Assembly (NCBI RefSeq): GCF_001735715.1
Contig: NZ_CP017259.1
Span: 434,001-498,000, forward strand
Direction of reading: 5' to 3'
DNA length: 64,000 nucleotides
Source of the DNA: Formosa sp. Hel3_A1_48
GTDB lineage: Bacteria > Bacteroidota > Bacteroidia > Flavobacteriales > Flavobacteriaceae
The notes beneath the pieces are model-generated. The model searched no databases and had not been told where the DNA came from. It worked only from the letters and a program-made list of their open reading frames with translations. Every line of letters starts with the position of its first letter. Position 1 is the stretch's first letter. Both the position numbers and the translations under genes were made by a program. Below, piece after piece: positions 52,299 to 59,705 of this stretch.

Positions 52299-52754
52299 AT
52301 GAAAATTGTAAAAATCATAGCACTGATTTTATTGGTTGGATTTGTGGGCATACAGTTTGTGCCCACAGACCTCAATCAAAGTGATACTGTGCCAAAAACT
52401 GACTTCTTGTTGGTAAACAACACCCAAGAAAACATAAGCGCATTATTACAAGAGTCCTGCTATGATTGTCATAGTAATAACACAGAATACCCTTGGTACA
52501 ATAAGGTACAACCTGTTGCTTGGTTTTTAGAAGACCACATTAATGAAGGAAAGGAAGAATTGAATTTCAATGAATGGGATGCGTATTCCAACCGAAGAAA
52601 AAACAGCAAACTAAAGTCAATAATTAGTCAGGTTAAAGATGATGAGATGCCACTAGCATCTTACACCTTGATTCACAAGGATGCTAAGTTGTCCAATTCT
52701 GAAAAGACCTTGATTATTGATTATATGAAGAACCTAAAAGAAACATTAAAATAA
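52299..52754 (+). CDS. Haem-binding domain protein (single CxxCH)
   Basis: A 151-residue exported protein with an N-terminal helix and the haem_bd signature CYDCHSNNTEYPWYNK (near residue 50), a CxxCH haem c site, plus HINEGKEELNFNEW. Such small mono-haem proteins act in periplasmic electron transfer or haem sensing. It directly follows the DUF3347 gene, so it belongs to the metal operon; a role in oxidising or reducing copper is a guess. Ends before a large inverted repeat. Confidence 0.85.
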   Translation: MKIVKIIALILLVGFVGIQFVPTDLNQSDTVPKTDFLLVNNTQENISALLQESCYDCHSNNTEYPWYNKVQPVAWFLEDHINEGKEELNFNEWDAYSNRRKNSKLKSIISQVKDDEMPLASYTLIHKDAKLSNSEKTLIIDYMKNLKETLK

Positions 52755-52814
52755 TGCCCTGATATGGGAAGGAAATACTGGTTGGTTGGTTAATAGCCCT
52801 TCCCATTTCAGGCA
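52755..52814. repeat. Imperfect inverted repeat with about 17-bp arms
   Basis: TGCCCTGATATGGGAAGG (52,755-52,772) and CCCTTCCCATTTCAGGCA (52,797-52,814) pair over most of their length, with a 24-bp loop holding GGTT repeats. No T-run follows. It stands between the haem-binding gene and the HMA/AraC remnant, so it may be an operator or an mRNA 3'-end structure. Confidence 0.6.
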
Positions 52815-52828
52815 CTATAAAAAGTATT

Positions 52829-53215
52829 ATGAAACAAACCCTTAACATAAAGAATATGGTATGTGACAGATGCAAATCAACTGTATTAAGGGAGTTGGAA
52901 GAATTGGGTTGTGACATAAAAACGGTTGAGCTTGGACAAATTGTTCTAAACAAAAAGACAGGCATCCAAACATTAGAATTAGAAAAAGTGCTGAGCAAAC
53001 ACGGTTTTGAAATCATAAAGGATGAAACAGAAATTTTGATAGAGGAAATAAAAATTGCGCTCATAAAAAAAATCGAAAATCAGGACAATGCAAACCTTTC
53101 ATCTTTTTTGACCAAAAGGTTTAATAATTACTCCTACACTAAAAATAAAACCGTCCGTAGGCGCATAAATTTCTGGAAATTCTGGATTGTCGTGTGGTGG
53201 CAAAACCAAAGGTGA
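52829..53215 (+). pseudogene. Truncated HMA-like/AraC-type regulator (N-terminal part only)
   Basis: The first about 95 residues (MKQTLNIKNMVCDRCKSTVL, then GFEIIKDETEILIEEIKIAL) match the N-terminal HMA-like domain found before AraC DNA-binding domains in Bacteroidota; the AraC start LSSFLTKRF is just visible. After about base 53,112 the frame runs into antisense of a TonB-receptor fragment, giving a random tail (FWIVVWW). The AraC domain is therefore missing. The deletion point has local microhomology. Loss of a copper-responsive activator is inference. Confidence 0.65.
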
Positions 53216-53316
53216 AAACCTACTTTGTCTTCTGTCTGTAAAGTTTTCAAAATTTACAAAGGTTGTTCCCCATTTGAAATTGCGCATTAAAAGCAATCCC
53301 ATAGTTATAAAATCCG
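53099..53316 (-). pseudogene. Inverted, diverged fragment of the TonB-receptor 3' end
   Basis: The minus-strand frame YPDFITMG... NFENFTDRRQSRFSPLVLPP ... ends IIKPFGQKR. It is highly similar to the last about 70 residues of the TonB receptor at 36,389-38,575 (NFENFTDRRQSRFSPLVLPP, IIKPFGNEHHD). No other part of a receptor is present. It lies between two other gene fragments and has no start, so it is a remnant of a related receptor gene, not a simple recent copy, given the amino-acid changes. Confidence 0.85.
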
Positions 53317-53319
53317 GAT

Positions 53320-53534
53320 ACCAACTCCTTGATCATTTCATTCTATCTGAAGAAAGTTGGCTCAGCAATTACTATAGTCCTTTAGAAAAGGAGCTCGCAA
53401 CTCTTAAGAAAGATCTTTCCAAAGACGAAGAGACAAAAGAAGTTGTTCAATCTTACAAAGATGAAATAGAGCTATACAAAAGGTTTAAGGATTACTTTGG
53501 GTATGGTTTCTATGTAGCGAGGAAGGTGAATTAA
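53320..53534 (+). pseudogene. 3' remnant of a SAM-dependent methyltransferase gene
   Basis: The frame GYQLLDHFILSEESWLSNYY ... YFGYGFYVARKVN, about 70 residues, resembles the C-terminal end of class I methyltransferases (HFILSEESWxxNYYxPLExxL). The catalytic part is missing; upstream the frame is the TonB fragment antisense. The end is intact (TAA at 53,532-53,534). Confidence 0.6.
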
Positions 53535-53544
53535 GAAATTCTTG

Positions 53545-53570
53545 GCTGCATCTTTGAATAATAGGGGGAG
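53545..53570 (+). repeat. 26-bp direct repeat, left copy
   Basis: GCTGCATCTTTGAATAATAG plus GGGGAG; 24 of 26 bases match the copy at 53,919-53,944. The two copies flank the DUF2892 gene and its terminator. Confidence 0.75.
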
Positions 53571-53586
53571 CAACTTATAATGATAA

Positions 53587-53622
53587 AACCGTTATACTAT
53601 TGTAGTATAGCGGTTTTTTTAC
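53587..53622 (+). terminator. Strong rho-independent terminator
   Basis: AACCGTTATACTA (53,587-53,599) pairs with TAGTATAGCGGTT (53,603-53,615), 13 bp with one G-T, followed by a seven-T run. It ends transcription from the metal operon side. Confidence 0.85.
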
Positions 53623-53665
53623 TTTAAAATTATTATCTTGCTCTAAACCAATAAAATAAATCAAT

Positions 53666-53890
53666 ATGGAAAAAAATGTTTCTAAAGTAAGAGCACATGA
53701 TGCAATTGTAGGAGTCTTGTATTTAATAAGTGCAGGCTTAACGCTATACACATCCAACTTGAACTTTGTGTGGATCGCGGTAGCAGTTGGCGGACTTCAA
53801 CTTATAAGTCCAATGACAAAATTCTGCCCGGTTTATTTCATCCTTAATAAACTAATGCCAAATACTGACCCTATTCAGAATGGTAAGTAA
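53666..53890 (+). CDS. DUF2892 (YgaP-like) small membrane protein
   Basis: A 74-residue inner-membrane protein with two helices (about 13-29 and 33-49) and a Cys-Pro turn (FCPVYFILNKLMP), the DUF2892 layout. Members are often near redox or rhodanese genes; function unknown. It sits alone between two 26-bp direct repeats, after a strong terminator. Confidence 0.85.
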   Translation: MEKNVSKVRAHDAIVGVLYLISAGLTLYTSNLNFVWIAVAVGGLQLISPMTKFCPVYFILNKLMPNTDPIQNGK

Positions 53891-53918
53891 AACTTAAGTC
53901 ACAAATAGATTTACTTTT

Positions 53919-53944
53919 GCTGCAACTTTGATTAATAGGGGGAG
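53919..53944 (+). repeat. 26-bp direct repeat, right copy
   Basis: GCTGCAACTTTGATTAATAG plus GGGGAG, 24/26 identical to 53,545-53,570, 374 bp away in the same orientation. Confidence 0.75.
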
Positions 53945-54001
53945 GGGAAATCAAAATTCAAACATCTCAATCTCCTTATTTTAATTTCTTAATTTTGACT
54001 C

Positions 54002-54535
54002 ATGTCAAGCACTAATTCAAAAGATAAAGACAACCCTTCAAAAAGAATAGAATACAGAGGAAAAAATGTCCGAGTTTCAAGAACTGGTGGTGTTTCTGCA
54101 ACGAAAACATTTAAAGGAGATGGAGTTGGCGCTACTATAAACACTAAACACGGACTTCGTCTTCACAAACGATTATTTAAGGGAGCAAGAATGGGTTTCC
54201 AAAACGGAAACTTTCAGTTCATTGGAAGATACAATAGTGGTCCTTTTAACTTTAATGTTTCAAAAAATGGGATTAGTACCTCCCTCAAAAATAAAAGAGG
54301 TTCTTATAACATCCTAAAACCGAATTACTCCAGTTTCAAATTAGGAGGTGTTCAAGTAAGAGGGAAAAACGCTGCTACTTTTCAAATGATCTACATGTTG
54401 ATCATTCTCTTTGTTAATTTCATTAAAGTATTTTGGCACATTTTCATCTCTATTTTGTGGTTTAGTTTTTTATCCATTAAATGGATTGTAGATTTTACAA
54501 TTGGATTTTTTAAAGGTTTTAGAGAAGTTGACTAA
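54002..54535 (+). CDS. Uncharacterised protein with C-terminal membrane region, next to integrase
   Basis: A 177-residue protein: a basic, Gly/Ser-rich N-terminal two thirds with short repeated beta-like units (RVSRTGGVSATKTFKG, FNFNVSKNGISTSLKNKRGS, which faintly recall DUF4236), then two hydrophobic helices (about 128-146 and 147-166). A TAATTTTG box lies 4 bp before the ATG. The gene is convergent with the integrase across a 12-bp palindrome. Function unknown; its place next to the integrase suggests a cargo or regulatory gene of the element. Confidence 0.65.
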   Translation: MSSTNSKDKDNPSKRIEYRGKNVRVSRTGGVSATKTFKGDGVGATINTKHGLRLHKRLFKGARMGFQNGNFQFIGRYNSGPFNFNVSKNGISTSLKNKRGSYNILKPNYSSFKLGGVQVRGKNAATFQMIYMLIILFVNFIKVFWHIFISILWFSFLSIKWIVDFTIGFFKGFREVD

Positions 54536-54536
54536 C

Positions 54537-54548
54537 GTTACCGGTAAC
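54537..54548. repeat. 12-bp perfect palindrome GTTACCGGTAAC
   Basis: Lies directly after the stop of the 54,002 gene and 24 bp before the integrase stop, between convergent genes. Possible protein-binding site; too short to be a terminator alone. Confidence 0.4.
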
Positions 54549-54572
54549 TAAAGCACCTTATAACTTTATAAT

Positions 54573-55862
54573 TTACACATTAAAAAATCTCTGTCTCAGT
54601 ATATGTCGGGTGCGCTCATCTGATGTGATTCTAATATACTTAAGAAATTCCTTTTCAGTTTTATGACCCGAAAAATGCATGATATCTTGAATTGACATTC
54701 CTTTTAAGTACATATTGGTACAGAAACTTCTACGTGCAGTATGTGACTCCAACATTTCCCACTTTGGACGAATATAGGTTCTTTTTACTCCTCCCTTTGT
54801 ATCATGACATAAAACATCTTCATTCATATCTAATCTTCTACCAATCAACTTGAGATACTTGTTTATCTTTTGGTCTGATAGTTTTGGAGGGGGTTGGTTA
54901 TTATATCTGTGCATAATTTCTTTTAGTTCCTGTGTGATTGGACAGTTAACCTTAACACCACTTTTCTTTTGAAGAATTTCAAAAAAATGGACCCCATCCT
55001 TTTCTACAATATCAATACCAGATAATCTATTGTAGTCACTAATTCGTTGTCCAGTATAACAACCCACTAAGAAAATATCTCTTGCCAACTCCATAGTCTT
55101 GTCATTTGAAAGATCTAAATCCTTCATCTTACATATTTCATTCTCACTTAAATAAATCTTTGTTGGCTCCTCCGTTGGAATTGAAAACAACCTGAAATCT
55201 ACATCTCCAATTAAACCTCTCCTCTTCCCCTCCAACACAATTGTTTTTATTGATTTGAAATGTTTTGAAATGGTGTTTAATTTAAACCCTTGTTCAACCT
55301 CCAAAAACCTCTTAAAGTCGTTTAAAATAGGTCTTGTGAAAGATGTGAAATCAATTGATGTTGTGGAATCTGAAAACAATTTAAGTTTCTTTAAGGACTG
55401 TTTATATAGTAGTAAAGTAACATTTTCAATACTACCCCTCTTCTCCTCGATGAACTCATCTGCAAAAACAAAAAAATCATCTTGAATTACTTTTACTTCT
55501 GATTCAATATTTCGATTTGTCAACCTATCGAGAATAGATCTTAAAACTTCATTATTGACTTCTTTTCCCTCCAATACTAATTCCGAATGATCACGAATGA
55601 GTTCATTCTGTAACTTGTCAAGGTACCTATTAACTGTTGCTGAATTAATTATAAGACTTCGATTTCTTCTAACCCTTTGTCTTTCAAAATCCCAATCTGC
55701 ATAACCTACTGATATTCCAATTGAATATCTTAATCTTTGTCGTTTCCCATAGGAAAACCACAATGAAATTGGACTTTCTTTTCTACTTTGTTTTAATGTC
55801 TCTTTGGACTCCTTCAAATTGTACCTTACAGTTCCTAATTGTGGTTTAATTATTTTCTTCAT
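54573..55862 (-). CDS. Tyrosine site-specific integrase of the island
   Basis: A 429-residue tyrosine recombinase with a phage-integrase SAM-like core-binding domain (about 130-220) and the catalytic domain: Arg273 in VGCYTGQRISDY, H374-x2-R377 in ESHTARRSF, His400 in SGHKTEKEF, and the nucleophile Tyr409 in LKYI. Length is typical for Bacteroidota integrases. The gene reads inward from attR; its start is about 170 bp from the att core, with one 27-bp repeat in its promoter region, which suggests autoregulation. It is taken to integrate the element into tRNA-Phe. Confidence 0.95.
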   Translation of the reverse strand: MKKIIKPQLGTVRYNLKESKETLKQSRKESPISLWFSYGKRQRLRYSIGISVGYADWDFERQRVRRNRSLIINSATVNRYLDKLQNELIRDHSELVLEGKEVNNEVLRSILDRLTNRNIESEVKVIQDDFFVFADEFIEEKRGSIENVTLLLYKQSLKKLKLFSDSTTSIDFTSFTRPILNDFKRFLEVEQGFKLNTISKHFKSIKTIVLEGKRRGLIGDVDFRLFSIPTEEPTKIYLSENEICKMKDLDLSNDKTMELARDIFLVGCYTGQRISDYNRLSGIDIVEKDGVHFFEILQKKSGVKVNCPITQELKEIMHRYNNQPPPKLSDQKINKYLKLIGRRLDMNEDVLCHDTKGGVKRTYIRPKWEMLESHTARRSFCTNMYLKGMSIQDIMHFSGHKTEKEFLKYIRITSDERTRHILRQRFFNV

Positions 55863-55885
55863 ACGGCTAATATACAGCGCATAAA

Positions 55886-55912
55886 GGGTGTGCTCAAAGG
55901 TGTGCGCAGTTT
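55886..55912 (+). repeat. Right copy of 27-bp subterminal repeat
   Basis: 26 of 27 bases match 27,474-27,500, same orientation. It lies 24 bp upstream of the integrase start and 119 bp inside attR. Confidence 0.7.
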
Positions 55913-56031
55913 AGTTATTTGTAGTTTATTTGTCTTTATTTCATTTTATGTCTTTATAATAAAAATGATGTTATATCATTAATTTTTAATGATTTAGGTG
56001 TTTTTGAGATTAAATGAAATAAAGTAATTTC

Positions 56032-56047
56032 TTCCTGGAGGTACCAC
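56032..56047 (+). repeat. attR core, 16-bp direct repeat
   Basis: TTCCTGGAGGTACCAC, identical to the tRNA-Phe end at 27,403-27,418. No more of a tRNA is present here. Confidence 0.92.
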
Positions 56048-56050
56048 GAA

Positions 56051-56077
56051 AACCCTACTTTAAGAGTAGGGTTTTTT
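56051..56077 (+). terminator. Original chromosomal tRNA-Phe terminator, displaced by the island
   Basis: AACCCTAC (56,051-56,058) pairs with GTAGGGTT (56,066-56,073), followed by a T-run. It lies 3 bp after attR; joined to the tRNA in the empty site it would be its natural terminator. Confidence 0.85.
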
Positions 56078-56115
56078 GATTTTTTAGCAACTCAAATGAA
56101 TAGGAGCCTTAAAAA

Positions 56116-57066
56116 CTATTTGTTCCTAAGATTATAGCACATATCATCCACCATTCGTTTCAAGTCGAATTGAGGCTGCCAATCCCAGTCGTTCCTCGCA
56201 CTACTATCATCTATGCTCTCTGGCCAGCTTTCAGCAATTTCTTGACGGAAGTCAGGAGTGTACTTTATTTCAAAATTTGGAAATAATGGTAAAAGAGATT
56301 CATATAAAGTTTTGGGAGTAAAACTCAATGCGCCTAGATTATAGGACGATCGAACTTTAATTTTCTTTGAATCGGTTTCCATAAGTTCAATTACAGCCCT
56401 TATGGCATCATCCATATACATCATTGGTAATGCAGTATTCTCTGCTAAAAAACATTCAAATGGCTGATGAGCTACTGCCTTGTGAAAAATATCAACGGCA
56501 TAATCCGTCGTTCCTCCCCCAGGACTTGATTGCCAACCGATTAAACCAGGAAAACGCAAACTCCGCACGTCGATTCCATATTTTTTGTTGTAATAGGCAC
56601 ACCAACGCTCTCCAGAGAGCTTGGAAATTCCGTAGACGGTAGTAGGCTCCATAATTGTTAACTGAGGCACATTGATTTTTGGAGAAGATGGCCCAAAAAC
56701 CGCAATACTTGAAGGCCAAAACACATACTTAATGAATCCGTCTTTAGCCAAATTAAGAACATTAAATAACGAAGACATATTTAAGTCCCAAGCCTTGCTT
56801 GGGTAGTTTTCGGCATTGGCACTTAACATTGCTGCCATCAAATAGACAGTGGACACATTGTACTTTTGGACAACGTTTTGAAGTGCATCATAACTCGTGG
56901 CATCTATTTGAACAAATAAACCCATTTGTGAGGATTCCTTTTTGGGTATCTTTATATCGCTAGCGATTACAGCAGATGCCCCGTATTTCTTGCGTAATTC
57001 AGTTGTCAGCACAGTTCCAATCTGACCAGAAGCTCCAAGTATAAGATGTGTAGAATTTTGTTGCAT
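56116..57066 (-). CDS. L-threonine 3-dehydrogenase, short-chain (epimerase-like) type
   Basis: A 316-residue cytosolic NAD+ enzyme of the extended SDR family. The NAD loop is LILGASGQIGTVLTTELR (GxxGxxG, residues 8-25) and the catalytic YGISKLSGERW gives the Tyr-x3-Lys pair. PSSIAVFGPSSP and FRYPG-type (LRFPGLIGW) segments match the SDR-type threonine dehydrogenase of Flavobacteria. It oxidises threonine to 2-amino-3-ketobutyrate in threonine breakdown. A sugar epimerase is the alternative, but the FPGLIGWQSSPGGGTTDYA region favours threonine dehydrogenase. Confidence 0.88.
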   Translation of the reverse strand: MQQNSTHLILGASGQIGTVLTTELRKKYGASAVIASDIKIPKKESSQMGLFVQIDATSYDALQNVVQKYNVSTVYLMAAMLSANAENYPSKAWDLNMSSLFNVLNLAKDGFIKYVFWPSSIAVFGPSSPKINVPQLTIMEPTTVYGISKLSGERWCAYYNKKYGIDVRSLRFPGLIGWQSSPGGGTTDYAVDIFHKAVAHQPFECFLAENTALPMMYMDDAIRAVIELMETDSKKIKVRSSYNLGALSFTPKTLYESLLPLFPNFEIKYTPDFRQEIAESWPESIDDSSARNDWDWQPQFDLKRMVDDMCYNLRNK

Positions 57067-57180
57067 CTATTGATTTATTGTGCTTATAAATTGATTTTAT
57101 TGTCGAACCGCCTAAAATTATTTCTAGTATAATACCTAATTTATTGCCATCTTTGTTAGACTATAATTTATTGTAAATAC

Positions 57181-57714
57181 ATGTGCTTACAACATACCAA
57201 ATGTAATAATTTTTTTGTGATTGGGTTTTTGAGCCTTGCTACTCTATTGGGCTGTAAATCAAAAAAAAACGAACTTACTAATATTGAAGTAAGTGACGCG
57301 ACATCGACGGTTATATCGGACAAAAAAGTAAATCCACAATCTACACCCACAATTGAAATTGACGATAGTGCTCTGACCAAACTAGATCAATGGACCGCTT
57401 TTTTTGTGTTAGAAAAAGAACTTAAAAAGTTAGAAGAGAACAAATCCAATTCATTTCAGGGCAATAAAGATGAAATCGAAAATTACTTTGAAGAGTTAAC
57501 TTTAAACACTCCTGAAGTTTTTGACACTAATGCCATTTGGGCACGATTTAAAGTTCTTGAGACAGAAGTATTTCTATACAATGAATATTATGGTTCAGAG
57601 GCTACACAAGAGCTTACAGCATCTGCACGCGAGAAGGTTTTATTAGCATACCAAAACCTTGTAAGACAAATCAACAAAATACACGAAAAGGCCACTCAAA
57701 CTATTTCTGAATAG
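57181..57714 (+). CDS. Small lipoprotein, unknown
   Basis: A 177-residue lipoprotein with a signal ending LATLLGC (residue 25). The rest is polar and predicted helical (for example TAFFVLEKELKKLEENKSN, ASAREKVLLAYQNLV), without recognised domain. It stands alone between the threonine dehydrogenase and a TPR gene on the other strand. Confidence 0.75.
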   Translation: MCLQHTKCNNFFVIGFLSLATLLGCKSKKNELTNIEVSDATSTVISDKKVNPQSTPTIEIDDSALTKLDQWTAFFVLEKELKKLEENKSNSFQGNKDEIENYFEELTLNTPEVFDTNAIWARFKVLETEVFLYNEYYGSEATQELTASAREKVLLAYQNLVRQINKIHEKATQTISE

Positions 57715-57745
57715 TATTTAGACTATTTCTCTTAACAAATTTATG

Positions 57746-58450
57746 CTAGTTTTTTTCTTGTTCTAGTTTTTGATTTGTTATCGCTGTTTTGGCCAAAATA
57801 GCTAAATTAAACTCGGGAGCCATAGCCAAGGCTTCATCTAATAAGGCAATAGCTGAAGCGTGATTTAGTTCAGGATTTTCTCTAAATTTAGTGATCGCTT
57901 TCAAATATACAAAGCCTGCCTTTATAGGAACTTGATAAGGGGTTTGTGCCTCATAATAAGGCTTCATCATTTCAGCAGAACTATTCGCAATCCCATAAGT
58001 GATGTTTAGGCTTGCACCTGTTAAATCATTGGTTTGAATCTTTAAATCTGCTAGTTCGTATGCTAATCCAACGCTTGGTTTTCTTTTAAACAGGAGCTCA
58101 TAATGTTCTAAAGCTCTTACTGGCTCGTTGAGCGATTTTAGACTAACCGCTTTTACCTCTACTGCCATATCAGTATCTGTTTCATCTTTTTGAATACCCA
58201 AGATATTTAGGGCTTGTATGTACTTACCTTCATTCATATACAACGCAGCCAAGGTATCTTGTCGCGCTACATTAGGTTCCAATACCAGTAAATGCGTCAT
58301 CGCATTAATTACACCATCTACATCGCCTTGCTTTTGCATTTGAGCATAATACGCCTTGTAGTGATCCAATAAATTCTGTTGGTTTTGTGCATGATTGAAT
58401 TGAATTGATAAGCCAAAGGCAGTCAATAGTAAAAAGTATTTGATTTTCAT
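57746..58450 (-). CDS. Exported tetratricopeptide-repeat protein
   Basis: A 234-residue protein with a signal peptide (ending NHAQ) and TPR-like helix pairs across residues about 25-225 (NEPVRALEHYELLFKRKPSV, AIALLDEALAMAPEFNLAI). Probably a periplasmic scaffold; role unknown. Its start is 52 bp from a strong hairpin terminator in the gap upstream. Confidence 0.85.
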   Translation of the reverse strand: MKIKYFLLLTAFGLSIQFNHAQNQQNLLDHYKAYYAQMQKQGDVDGVINAMTHLLVLEPNVARQDTLAALYMNEGKYIQALNILGIQKDETDTDMAVEVKAVSLKSLNEPVRALEHYELLFKRKPSVGLAYELADLKIQTNDLTGASLNITYGIANSSAEMMKPYYEAQTPYQVPIKAGFVYLKAITKFRENPELNHASAIALLDEALAMAPEFNLAILAKTAITNQKLEQEKN

Positions 58451-58501
58451 AAGTATTGAATTTAATGCGTCAAAAGTAATTTATTTTTTGAAATAAACCT
58501 T

Positions 58502-58537
58502 TAAAAAAAAAGCACCTCTACAGTAGGTGCTTTTTTA
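58502..58537. terminator. Bidirectional hairpin terminator
   Basis: AGCACCT (58,511-58,517) and AGGTGCT (58,525-58,531) flanked by an A-run on the left and T-run on the right, so usable on both strands. It may end the minus-strand transcript from the zinc-ribbon gene. Confidence 0.7.
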
Positions 58538-58624
58538 AGATTAACCAATTTAACTTTTAAAAAAATAGTTGTAAAAAATTACTTCTATAAATATACTAGG
58601 TGTTCAAGATTTTCACAATAGAGA

Positions 58625-58676
58625 TGTAACAAACGGACAATTGATGTAATAAACGGTAATATTTTGTAATAACCGG
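58625..58676. repeat. Three 12-bp direct repeats at exact 20-bp spacing
   Basis: TGTAACAAACGG (58,625), TGTAATAAACGG (58,645), TGTAATAACCGG (58,665), each starting 20 bp after the last. This is about two helical turns, as in multi-site regulator binding or iterons. It lies in the gap between the zinc-ribbon gene and the TPR gene. Confidence 0.75.
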
Positions 58677-58774
58677 GAAAATTAGTGAGTGAAAAGGGCT
58701 GAAAACGAGCATTTTAAACTCAAATTACATCCTTTTCAAGACGAAAAAATAGATTGTATTAATGTTTTTCAAGA

Positions 58775-59125
58775 TCAATCACGCTTAACTAAAGCAAAAA
58801 AATCATTTTCAAGAGGCAAATATCCTTGGTCATAAACAAAATAATAGGTGTTCCCGGTTTTGGTGGTATAAATGCTCGTAAAATAATTGAAATCAAAACC
58901 CAATGCGATGAGCTGAGCTCTTGTTTTTTTTGTTTTTTGATGGGGATTCAATTGTTCCAAGATTCGCCAGTTTTTACGCAAGCGGTTATTGATGTTTCGC
59001 ATTAAATTTTTTTGGTCTTTGTTCATGCGGTTATTGTAGGTATTGCGGCAGCCATCGCTGCAAAACTTCTTGTCGGTGCGGCCTATTATTTTTTCTCCAC
59101 ATTCTGGGCATTGTTTGGAACTCAT
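58775..59125 (-). CDS. Zinc-ribbon protein (DUF2116-like)
   Basis: A 116-residue cytoplasmic protein. The N-terminus is a treble-clef/zinc-ribbon (CPECGEKIIGRTDKKFCSDGC, with four cysteines at two CxxC-like pairs); the rest is basic then mixed alpha/beta. Such proteins resemble DUF2116 zinc-ribbons and may bind nucleic acids or ribosomes. It is divergent from ssb. The reading frame is backed by the clear zinc site. Confidence 0.8.
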   Translation of the reverse strand: MSSKQCPECGEKIIGRTDKKFCSDGCRNTYNNRMNKDQKNLMRNINNRLRKNWRILEQLNPHQKTKKTRAQLIALGFDFNYFTSIYTTKTGNTYYFVYDQGYLPLENDFFALVKRD

Positions 59126-59289
59126 AAGTACTTTTTTTGTAAAACTACAAAATATTCATTTACAAACGACAACAAACGATTACAAATGAAAGTAAACAAC
59201 AAACACCCGACTAAGTAGTTTTTTGGGGGTTAAGTTTGTGGTGTCGAAAAGTTCGATTGCATAACTGTTAAACCATTAAAAAAATAATT

Positions 59290-59616
59290 ATGAACACACT
59301 TAGAAACAAAGTACAGTTAATTGGTAACTTGGGTAACGACCCAGAAATTATCACTTTAGAAGGTGGTAAAAAACTTGCGAAATTCTCTTTGGCTACAAAC
59401 GAGCATTACAAAGATAAAGACGGTCAGAAACAAACAAAAACAGACTGGCACAATGTGGTTGCGTGGAACAAAACTGCCGAGCTCATCGAGCAATATGTTT
59501 CCAAGGGTAAAGAGATTGCCATTGAAGGCAAGCTCAGTACACGAAGCTACGAGGATAAAGAGGGACAAAAGCGCTATACTACAGAAGTAATTGTCAATGA
59601 ATTATTACTGCTGTAA
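59290..59616 (+). CDS. ssb: Single-stranded DNA-binding protein, short form
   Basis: A 108-residue OB-fold protein: MNTLRNKVQLIGNLGNDPEI start, KLAKFSLATNEHY, and KTDWHNVVAWNKTAELIEQY are SSB signatures. It ends at EVIVNELLLL without the disordered acidic tail (DIPF) by which standard SSB recruits partners. Flavobacteria commonly have such a short second SSB. A promoter-like TAAGTTTG lies at 59,231-59,238. A terminator follows at 59,641. Confidence 0.92.
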   Translation: MNTLRNKVQLIGNLGNDPEIITLEGGKKLAKFSLATNEHYKDKDGQKQTKTDWHNVVAWNKTAELIEQYVSKGKEIAIEGKLSTRSYEDKEGQKRYTTEVIVNELLLL

Positions 59617-59640
59617 GCTGACTTAATCACATACCAAACA

Positions 59641-59664
59641 AACCCACCTCGTGTGGGTTTTTTT
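59641..59664 (+). terminator. Rho-independent terminator after ssb
   Basis: AACCCAC-CTCGT-GTGGGTT followed by a T-run, 25 bp past the ssb stop. Confidence 0.8.
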
Positions 59665-59705
59665 AATTAATGATTTGATTATAAATATTTTAACTAAATT
59701 TGAGC

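Larger units (their letters stand above)
58451..58774. other. 324-bp gap with a terminator and a 20-bp-periodic triple repeat
   Basis: No ORF of note. It contains the hairpin at 58,502-58,537 and three direct repeats at 58,625-58,676 (separate entries), an AT-rich stretch between them, and about 100 bp to the zinc-ribbon stop in which I see nothing. Confidence 0.7.

Noticed and set aside
53187-53534. A 115-residue protein read as one gene
   Set aside because: The first part is antisense of the TonB-receptor fragment; only the end is a real remnant of a methyltransferase.
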